Source: Moorena sp. SIO3I8
GTDB lineage: Bacteria > Cyanobacteriota > Cyanobacteriia > Cyanobacteriales > Coleofasciculaceae
DNA: 52,912 nt
Direction: 5' to 3'
Assembly (NCBI RefSeq): GCF_010692325.1
Contig: NZ_JAAHHW010000018.1
Span: forward strand, 91,172 to 144,083
How positions within the stretch are numbered: the stretch's first letter is position 1; every line of letters starts with the position of its first letter. Position numbers and translations under genes: made by a program. Positions 1 to 5,952 of this stretch are shown here, piece by piece. Below the pieces are notes generated by a model. It was not told the DNA's origin. It saw nothing but the letters and a program-made list of their open reading frames with translations, and made no database searches.

Positions 1-10
1 CCAAAAGAGA

Positions 11-184
11 TTAAGTGCTAACGGGTTCAGCTGGCTCAGTAACCGCTCCGTTCTCTTCGATCTCCATTTCCTCATACTTAGTAAAGCACTTACGCTTAGC
101 ACCTACAGCTAGGTCGAGCACAATGGGCACTTCTAATTTGATGGGAACTTGGAACACACAGGGTTTATGGTATTTGTAAGCCAT
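11..184 (-). CDS. Small conserved peptide, copy 1 (57 aa, unknown function)
   Basis: I do not recognise this family. The frame starts MAYKYHKPCVFQVPIKLEVP and has a hydrophobic VPI-x3-VPI stretch (residues about 13-23), cysteines at 9 and 33, a basic patch around 30-32 and an acidic tail ending in EPVST. A Shine-Dalgarno-like AAGAGG lies about 8 bases before the ATG. A paralogue at 1157-1336 has the same start, the same ribosome site and about 75% identical residues; the N-terminal 43 residues are nearly invariant while the acidic tail differs. Conservation of frame and upstream DNA in two copies supports a real gene despite its size. It lies downstream of the secreted SH3-domain gene on the same strand, 111 bases away. 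It has no signal peptide or clear membrane helix. It could be a small structural or regulatory protein, or a modified-peptide precursor, but no modification enzyme is nearby. Confidence 0.7.
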   Translation of the reverse strand: MAYKYHKPCVFQVPIKLEVPIVLDLAVGAKRKCFTKYEEMEIEENGAVTEPAEPVST

Positions 185-257
185 GGGTTTTACCTCTTGC
201 TGTAATTAATTTCAATCAACACATTTATATAATGTCAAATCTAACTCTGGCTTCACA

Positions 258-273
258 GTACCCTTGAGGGTAC
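258..273. promoter_or_regulatory. Inverted repeat with T-run, shared by both peptide modules
   Basis: GTACCCT-TG-AGGGTAC is an inverted repeat with 7-base arms, followed on the plus strand by TTTTTT. The same sequence, with an even longer T-run, occurs at 1410-1425 in the duplicated module. On the plus strand it resembles a short rho-independent terminator that would stop antisense transcription. On the minus strand it lies about 75 bases before the peptide start and could equally be an operator. Its role is inference. Confidence 0.4.
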
Positions 274-294
274 CTTTTTTCCCTATAGACCTAC

Positions 295-651
295 TTAATC
301 ATTAATGGGAGCACATTCGACCTTGAGTAAATCGTCGCGAATCCATCCTTTGGCTCCACTTACTGGAAAACCTACTCTGTGCCAACCATAGCCAAAGCTG
401 TCTATTTTGTAATCTGGCTCTGGAGGAGTTGCTGTCAGGACGTAGACATTATCACCCACTAAACCATAACCCAAGCTTCTATAATTAGTTCCTGCTCCAG
501 AACGTAAGGTGATCCGAGAATTGGGGTTGTTAGCAGTTAGGGTGGCTAGACAGTGGGAACGCTCACTAGGAAAAGTATGCTGAGCAAAAGCCTCAGTTGT
601 CGGGACGGTAATTGCAGCAGCTGTAGCTAGGAATAAGATTGCTTTTTTCAT
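295..651 (-). CDS. Secreted bacterial SH3-domain protein
   Basis: This 118 aa protein has a clear Sec signal peptide (KK, a hydrophobic core of residues 4-16, cleavage probably after AFA at 23). One bacterial SH3-type domain follows (about residues 35-112), with the family's LRSGAGTNYRSLGYG and GWIRDDLL motifs. Cysteines 34 and 113 bracket the domain and could form a disulfide in the periplasm. Such domains usually bind peptidoglycan or other cell-wall ligands; no catalytic domain is attached. GGAG lies 8 bases before the ATG, fixing the start. The small peptide gene 11-184 follows downstream. A second copy of this gene's 5' end and upstream DNA exists at about 1938-2165, but there the body is gone, so this is the only intact copy here. 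Confidence 0.8.
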   Translation of the reverse strand: MKKAILFLATAAAITVPTTEAFAQHTFPSERSHCLATLTANNPNSRITLRSGAGTNYRSLGYGLVGDNVYVLTATPPEPDYKIDSFGYGWHRVGFPVSGAKGWIRDDLLKVECAPIND

Positions 652-837
652 TTGTTTTCTCCAATCATCGACGTTTCTTATTTACTAGTAAAATAGAAAT
701 AACAGTTGGAGTGATTGGAGACAGTGTCAGTTTATTAGTAGTCCTAAAGCTGACACCAATAAAGCCTTATTTTTCCATAGTTAACACTGTTGCTAGTACA
801 GACAGTTGAGAAACTGGTCTATGCTGGTCTTGTGGGC

Positions 838-934
838 GGGGAATAGGGAATAGGGAATAGGGAGTAGGGAATAGGGAGTAGGGAATAGGGAGTAGGGAGT
901 GTGGGGAGATGGGGAGATGGGGAGATGGGGAGAT
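838..934. repeat. STRR array (GGGAATA/GGGAGTA, then GGGGAGAT)
   Basis: About nine 7-base GGGAATA/GGGAGTA units run into four GGGGAGAT 8-base units. Both unit types recur throughout the window. These are short tandemly repeated repetitive sequences, a known cyanobacterial repeat class. Apparent ORFs across them are artefacts. Confidence 0.9.
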
Positions 935-1050
935 GAGCAACTGCAGTGGAAACCGCTAAAACCATGCTGCATCGCTACTTGATTAACTCTAGCATGCATG
1001 CCTCTTGCCAATGCCCTTGCGCGTAGCGCTATATCAGCAGGAGACTGGTA

Positions 1051-1084
1051 AAAAAAACCCCTGGCTTGATCAGCCTAGGGGGGT
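1051..1084 (-). terminator. Rho-independent terminator after peptide copy 2
   Basis: Read on the minus strand, CCCCTAGGCTGATCAAGCC pairs with itself and AGGGG, then seven T residues follow. It lies about 75 bases past the stop of the 1157-1336 gene and separates it from the SH3 gene unit. Confidence 0.7.
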
Positions 1085-1156
1085 TTCAGGGATTAATTAC
1101 TATGAGCTACTTCAAAGCCAGCCGTCAGAGATTCCTGTCAAATATTCCTAAAGGTA

Positions 1157-1336
1157 CTAAGTGCCAACGGGTTCGGGTGACTCAGTAGTTTCGCTACCTT
1201 CGGCCTCTTCGAGCTCCATTTCCTCATATTTGTCAAAACACTTGCGCTTAGCAGCGACAGCGATGTCGAGAACAATGGGTACTTCTAATTTGATCGGAAC
1301 TTGGAACACACAGGGTTTATGGTATTTGTAAGCCAT
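1157..1336 (-). CDS. Small conserved peptide, copy 2 (59 aa, unknown function)
   Basis: This is the paralogue of 11-184. It opens with the same MAYKYHKPCVFQVPIKLEVP, keeps Cys9 and Cys33 and ends in a different acidic Ser/Thr/Pro tail. The start at 1336 is chosen over an upstream in-frame ATG at 1357 because AAGAGG sits at the right distance only for the inner ATG and because copy 1 starts there. A terminator lies downstream at 1051-1084. Upstream, the palindrome at 1410-1425 and about 90 further bases match copy 1, so promoter and leader were duplicated too. The neighbouring SH3 gene of this module has decayed while this frame stayed open, suggesting the peptide is useful without it. Confidence 0.7.
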   Translation of the reverse strand: MAYKYHKPCVFQVPIKLEVPIVLDIAVAAKRKCFDKYEEMELEEAEGSETTESPEPVGT

Positions 1337-1409
1337 GGGGTTTACCTCTTGGTGCAATTCATTTCAATCAACACATTTATAGAATGTCAGATCTAACTCT
1401 GGCTTCACA

Positions 1410-1425
1410 GTACCCTTGAGGGTAC
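1410..1425. promoter_or_regulatory. Inverted repeat with T-run, second copy
   Basis: This is identical to the inverted repeat at 258-273, followed on the plus strand by eight T. Homology to module 1 stops right after the T-run, where foreign repeats begin. Confidence 0.4.
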
Positions 1426-1431
1426 CTTTTT

Positions 1432-1937
1432 TTTGGGCGTTGCTTAATAATGGAATGATTTTAATAGTTTTGTGGAACGGGCATCTTGCCGTGGAACGGG
1501 CATCTTGCCGTGGAACGGGCATCTTGCCCGTTTCATTTTCGCGCGGGCAGGATGCCCACCCCACTCATATTCATTCCGCCCCTCAGCAATGCCAAAAATC
1601 GAGTAGCTCTCGCACTTTGCTAGACACGGTTGAATCCGTTTTGCTTTGGTCACGCAGCTTGGCTGGGGTAACTCCAATGGATCTGCTACACGATGCTCAG
1701 CAAAGAGCCGCTACGCGAACGCATAATTCCCCTGTCAACTGGAATGCGATGCTCAGCAAAGAGCCGCTACGCGAACGCATAATTCCCCTGTCAACTGGAA
1801 TGCGATGCTCAGCAAAGAGCCGCTACGCGAACGCATAATTCCCCTGTCAACTGGAATGTGATCCCATGATTACCCTTTCCACAGTAAAGCGTACGCATGA
1901 TTACCCTCTCAAAAGTAACGCGATGCTCTGAAATAGC
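1432..1937. repeat. Repeat block that replaced an SH3 gene, with 56-base triplication
   Basis: The block starts with GGGCGTTGCTTAATAATGGA, also present inverted at about 20680-20710 and probably an IS end. Three tandem units of a 19-base GTGGAACGGGCATCTTGCC repeat follow. Then come three nearly perfect 56-base direct repeats at 1690-1745, 1746-1801 and 1802-1857, each containing CCGCTACGCGAACGC. I see no gene here; the plus and minus open frames follow repeat periodicity. Confidence 0.75.
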
Positions 1938-1993
1938 GGCAATTGCAGCAGCTGTAGCTAATCAGAACATTGCTTTTTTCATTTCTTTTCTTC
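1938..1993 (-). pseudogene. Remnant of second SH3-protein gene (signal-peptide end only)
   Basis: On the minus strand the first codons read M-K-K-A-M-F then a TGA, followed in frame by LATAAAIA, matching the signal peptide of the intact gene at 295-651. Upstream DNA to about 2165 also matches the region 645-838. The rest of the gene is missing and replaced by repeats 1432-1937. This is the broken half of a tandem duplication. Confidence 0.75.
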
Positions 1994-2300
1994 AATCATC
2001 AACGGTTCTGATTTAGTAGTAAAACCGAAATAACAGTTGCAGTAATTGGAGACAGTGCCAGTTGATCAGCAGTTCTAAAGCTGACGGAAATAAAACCTTA
2101 TTTTTCCATAGTTAACACTTTGCTAGTACAGACAATTGAGAAATTGGTCTATGATCCTATTGTGAGTAAACTGTGCTGCTAATACTTTATAAGGGAGTAT
2201 CAAGCCAGCGCCCAATCATAATTAGTGGGCAATAAGGGCGTGTTATAGATACTAGGTTCCCTAGAGTCTTAATGTAAAAATTAGAGGTAGCAAATTTAGG

Positions 2301-2909
2301 ATGATGATCAAACTGGTACATATTCCTAGCCTTCTAGTTAGGATTCGCTTTGCAATTGCTCCCTTACTCCTTTTAGATGCCCTGGATCGTAACATCAGCT
2401 ATTGGTTTATTATTGGTTATATCATTGCCGTACTGTCAGACATTTTTGATGGCATCATTGCTCGTCGATTAAAGGTTAGTACAGTCCAACTTCGTCAAGC
2501 AGATAGTTGGGCAGATATCTGTCTATACTTGTGCGTTGCCATTAGCACCTGCTTGGTATACCCCAAGGTTATCAAAGATTTCCAAATCCCTTTATTGTTA
2601 GCGATCGCTGCCCAAGTTACTTTGTTCACAATCAGTCTAATCAAGTTCAGAAAATTCCCTAGCTTCCATACCTACACTGCGAAAATATGGGGGTTAACGC
2701 TACTGGTGGCCACGGTGGGATTATTTGGTTTTGACTATGCTAAAACCCTGTGGTTCGCAATCGCCCTTTGTCTGCTCAATAGTTTAGAAGAGATTGGGAT
2801 GACGTTGCTCTTGCCTGAGTGGCAATGTGATATTTTAAGCATCTTCCATGCATTCAACTTACGCCAAACCTTGATTGCAAAATTAAAAATTCAGGAGAAG
2901 ATTGGCTGA
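2301..2909 (+). CDS. CDP-alcohol phosphatidyltransferase family membrane protein
   Basis: This 202 aa protein has about five or six hydrophobic helices. It carries the CDP-alcohol phosphotransferase signature beginning D-IF-DG-II-AR at about residue 47 and ending with two aspartates (RQAD-SWA-D). Members transfer a phosphoalcohol from CDP-diacylglycerol or a CDP-alcohol to a second alcohol in lipid synthesis. The glycine normally found four residues before the third aspartate is leucine here, so substrate or activity may be atypical. A tandem ATG-ATG starts the gene (2301 or 2304); AGG lies only just upstream. It stands alone on the plus strand, with STRR DNA after it. The family is confident; the lipid product cannot be told from the sequence. 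Confidence 0.8.
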   Translation: MMIKLVHIPSLLVRIRFAIAPLLLLDALDRNISYWFIIGYIIAVLSDIFDGIIARRLKVSTVQLRQADSWADICLYLCVAISTCLVYPKVIKDFQIPLLLAIAAQVTLFTISLIKFRKFPSFHTYTAKIWGLTLLVATVGLFGFDYAKTLWFAIALCLLNSLEEIGMTLLLPEWQCDILSIFHAFNLRQTLIAKLKIQEKIG

Positions 2910-2991
2910 AGAATAATATAGCAGTTCTCAGGACGAGTGAGGTAATTTAATCCTAGGTTTTAGGGAGCAGGAATCTTCGGAACAGTCGTCG

Positions 2992-3032
2992 TTCCCTGCT
3001 CCCTACTCCCTACTCCCTACTCCCTACTCCCT
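2992..3032. repeat. STRR array (CCCTACT)
   Basis: Five to six heptamer units between two convergent genes, the reverse complement of the GGGAGTA family. Confidence 0.85.
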
Positions 3033-3043
3033 CAAAACCTAAC

Positions 3044-3664
3044 CTAATTGAAAACCGCTCTACTACTACGGCAAATCAATCCTTCTGATCCAAAATGTGT
3101 GTAAGAGTATGGATTATTCTGATCTGGCCACAGTTGCTGGCCTTTCTCAACTCCAATTTCTTTAACTACCTCTAACTTACCTTCATCGATCGCTTCATTA
3201 ACTGCCCTAAAGACGCTTTCCCATGCTCCGTAATCATCAAAAATGATCAATGCATTCTTAAATCGCTTTAAACAGTTATCAATATCTTGTTTGATATACT
3301 CGTATTTGTGACGTGCATCTATTAAAACCACATCAGCAGGAAAGGTTAACTCATTCCAATCAGAATTATACACATCAAATTTTTTGAATTTTACATTAAA
3401 ATTCAAAAGATTGTTTAGTCTTGCTACTCTCAGGTACCTATCGTTAACATCTAAACCCAGATATTGAGTGAAGTGATCAGCTAGGTGCTTTGCGGTCAAG
3501 CCCTTGTAACATCCCACCTCTAATAAAGTAGATTTTTTTTTCGGGAAAAATTGTTTTACATGATCACGGAATTGTTGGCTAACTGTCCAACAATCTTTAC
3601 TTTTATCTACAGGTAGGACTATATCCTGCCATGTATTCTGTATTTCATTGAATATCTCAAGCAT
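3044..3664 (-). CDS. Class I SAM-dependent methyltransferase (Methyltransf_24-like)
   Basis: This is a 206 aa soluble protein. Motif I is LLEVGCYKG (residues 47-55), followed by LGLDVN (the acidic residue that binds the SAM ribose) and VVLIDARHKYEY plus ALIIFDDYG, typical of the class I fold in the Methyltransf_24 group. The substrate is not evident; relatives act on sugars, small molecules or lipids. The stop lies within 12 bases of a plus-strand heptamer array. The upstream gene on the same strand is the radical SAM protein, but about 160 bases of STRR separate them, so co-transcription is uncertain. Confidence 0.8.
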   Translation of the reverse strand: MLEIFNEIQNTWQDIVLPVDKSKDCWTVSQQFRDHVKQFFPKKKSTLLEVGCYKGLTAKHLADHFTQYLGLDVNDRYLRVARLNNLLNFNVKFKKFDVYNSDWNELTFPADVVLIDARHKYEYIKQDIDNCLKRFKNALIIFDDYGAWESVFRAVNEAIDEGKLEVVKEIGVEKGQQLWPDQNNPYSYTHFGSEGLICRSSRAVFN

Positions 3665-3697
3665 AGGTTGTAATTAGTAACAGTAATAAATAGTAAA

Positions 3698-3760
3698 GGG
3701 AACAGGGAGTAGGGAGTAGGGAGTAGGGAGTAGGGAGTAGGGAGTAGGGAGTAGGGAATA
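3698..3760. repeat. STRR array (GGGAGTA)
   Basis: Eight to nine GGGAGTA units between the methyltransferase and radical SAM genes. The open frame through it (repeating PTPYSLL) is an artefact of the 7-base period. Confidence 0.9.
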
Positions 3761-3827
3761 GCGAACTTCGGATCAAATAGATATCCTATCAAATAAAATA
3801 ACTGACACCACACACTTCCCACACGCC

Positions 3828-5444
3828 CTATTCCCCATTCCCTACCCCCAGGGCTGTCGCAGCACCTAAGTGCTTAAGCAAGGTGGCCATAGGAAGTGGC
3901 CCAAGCAGATGACTCCAAGGCAAGACTTGCTCTGTTGACCAGTCGGTATAGACGTAGAAGTCTAGTTCAGGTAACTGTCCTCGCAATTGTTTAAAGGCAC
4001 GGCGGAAACTGCCTAGGGAATCCCCATAATGCCTGGTTAGTTCTAAGAGTTGGGATAAGCGACGATCTCCTCGGGAAATGAGTGCTTGAATTACTGACCA
4101 ATTGTAGCTTTCTGGTCGAAAGTCTATGGCTTGCGATCGCAATTTTTTCTGCAACAACTTGAGGCGCTTCTGGGCTTGGGGATTGACACCAAACCACTGA
4201 AAGGGTGTATGAGCTTTGGGAACAAAGGTGGAGCAACCGAGGGTTAAGCCTAGACCGGGGGCTGCTTTCTTAATCTGTTCCATCATCGCTACAGTTTCTT
4301 CAACATCTGCTATTTCCTCTCCGGGAACTCCTACCATCCCGTAGAGTTTCAGACGTTTTAATCCCCCTGCTTTAGCATTGACTGCTGCCTGGATAATTTG
4401 GTCATTAGTGAGCTTCTTATTAATAATCTCGCGCAACCGTTGTGAGCCACTTTCCACTGCAATCGTAATGGAACGGGTGTTCCGTTTAGTTAGGGTTTGG
4501 GCTAGCTTTTCGGTAACTGTATTGGTTCGCACTGAAGCAATACTCAAGCGCACATGGTTGTATTGTGGCTGATTTAGGTAATCTAACAAAACATCAAACT
4601 CGGGATGCTGGGTGACGGATGCTCCCAGTAAGCCAATCCGGTCTGTTACCTTTAATCCCCTTTCTATAGCTGGAATCAACGAATCGATAGCGCTAGGAGT
4701 ACGAAATGGTAACGTCAGGTAACTGGCCAGACAGAAACGACACATCTCTGGACAACTGCGCACCACTTCTACCATGTAGATGTTTTCCCAAGCGGCTTTT
4801 TCGGTGACCACTGTGGAAGCAGACAGGGTATTGCCCCGATAGGTCTGTTTAGATACCGTGGCAGGAATCTGATCAGACACTGGTTGAATGGATGCGATCG
4901 CACTCGTTAGGTCATGGTAGGTTACCTGATATAGACTGGGTATATAAACTCCAGGGACTTGGGCCAGATGCTGCAGTTGAGTATTACGTTCAGCAGTGCG
5001 AACCTCTTGATAAGCATCGATAAAATTATCTAGCAGGATTTCCCCATCTCCGAGCAAAATCACATCAAAGAAGTCAGCAAAGGGTTCTGGATTAGCCGTT
5101 AACACGGGACCGCCACCAAACACTAGGGGATGGCTAGAGTCTCGTTGTGCTGAGTATAGGGGTATCTCCAAAAATTCCAATCCCGCTAAGATATTGACAT
5201 AATCCAATTCCCATGATATAGAATAACCTAGTAATTCTGGCTGTCTCGGTAATGGCTCATGGTAATCGGTAAAGAAGCGGCTGACCATTAGGTCAGGGCG
5301 CAAGGCTAAAGATGCCCACACTATCTGATAGCCAAGACTAGTAATACCGACGTTGTATTGATTAGGAAAGGCAAAGATAGTAGGAATGGCATTGGAGTCA
5401 GGAGTGGCTGGTGTAAACAGAAGACGCTCGGAGGAAAATACCAC
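3828..5444 (-). CDS. B12-binding domain / radical SAM protein
   Basis: A 538 aa protein. The N-terminal part (about 20-180) has the cobalamin-binding-like fold seen in the family, with VFGGGPVLTANPEPFADFFD and LLGDGE. The radical SAM domain follows, with C231-x3-C235-x2-C238 (CPEMCRFC) to hold a 4Fe-4S cluster and later motifs such as ITIAVESGSQ and LKLYGMVGVPGEE. Close cyanobacterial relatives are conserved and of unknown substrate; some B12-radical SAM enzymes methylate or rearrange unreactive carbon. The last residues (GVGNGE) are encoded by a degenerate heptamer repeat, so the C-terminus may have been reshaped. The true start could be the ATG at 5444; no strong Shine-Dalgarno is seen. Confidence 0.85.
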   Translation of the reverse strand: MVFSSERLLFTPATPDSNAIPTIFAFPNQYNVGITSLGYQIVWASLALRPDLMVSRFFTDYHEPLPRQPELLGYSISWELDYVNILAGLEFLEIPLYSAQRDSSHPLVFGGGPVLTANPEPFADFFDVILLGDGEILLDNFIDAYQEVRTAERNTQLQHLAQVPGVYIPSLYQVTYHDLTSAIASIQPVSDQIPATVSKQTYRGNTLSASTVVTEKAAWENIYMVEVVRSCPEMCRFCLASYLTLPFRTPSAIDSLIPAIERGLKVTDRIGLLGASVTQHPEFDVLLDYLNQPQYNHVRLSIASVRTNTVTEKLAQTLTKRNTRSITIAVESGSQRLREIINKKLTNDQIIQAAVNAKAGGLKRLKLYGMVGVPGEEIADVEETVAMMEQIKKAAPGLGLTLGCSTFVPKAHTPFQWFGVNPQAQKRLKLLQKKLRSQAIDFRPESYNWSVIQALISRGDRRLSQLLELTRHYGDSLGSFRRAFKQLRGQLPELDFYVYTDWSTEQVLPWSHLLGPLPMATLLKHLGAATALGVGNGE

Positions 5445-5597
5445 AGGGTTTAAAGTTGACGAATCATGTTGAACAATAGCAAAAAATAACGTTTATTTTA
5501 TTATTTCTATTATGCTTTGGTTCATGAGTAAGCATATGCGCTACAGATGGTGCTACTTGAGGTGCCGTCAGCTGTCAGCAGTTAGCTTAATGCTTAA
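5445..5597. other. Intergenic region, divergent promoters probable
   Basis: AT-rich DNA upstream of the radical SAM gene, containing a short GCTACTTGAGGTGC repeat and CTGTCAGCAGTTAGC debris. I see no gene in it. Together with 5718-5952 it must hold the promoters of the divergent radical SAM and penicillin-binding protein genes. Confidence 0.5.
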
Positions 5598-5717
5598 GGC
5601 AACGGAGTTGCCGAACTAGCCCGTTTCCTTCAAATTGCTATGGGTTCAGCCAGTGAACTTGAAGATCACCTGTTACTGGCAGAAGATCTTAACTTAACTA
5701 TTAGCCAAAGACTATGA
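5598..5717 (+). pseudogene. Fragment of a four-helix-bundle (S23-type) protein
   Basis: A short frame after a TAA reads GVAELARFLQIAMGSASELE, then DHLLLAEDLNL, before TGA. The core FLQIAMGSASELE-hhLLLAxDL is the signature helix of the four-helix-bundle family related to 23S rRNA intervening-sequence proteins. Those are normally about 115-125 aa; only about 39 codons remain, with no start. It is a decayed remnant. Confidence 0.6.
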
Positions 5718-5952
5718 ATCCCATCCCAGCAGAGGTAACTCAGCATTATCCGAATGCTTACCTGTTTTATTCAAAAGCTGATAGCTGAATGCTGATAGCT
5801 GAATGCTTACCTAGTACGTATAAATCCGGATTTTAGGCAAGCAGAAAGAAAAAAGTGACAGATTCACTAAATTTAAGATTTATAGCCCTAAAATAGACAA
5901 CAAGTTATAAGACAACAAGTTATGGCTGCTTTTGTATTGCTAAGGAGTTGAT

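Noticed and set aside
793-1011. 72-codon minus-strand frame rich in PTPYSLL
   Set aside because: It is a translation of the GGGAGTA/GGGAATA array; the same motif appears wherever such an array is open.
3619-3822. 67-codon minus-strand frame
   Set aside because: Heptamer array artefact (PTPYSLLPTPYSLL) overlapping the methyltransferase start.
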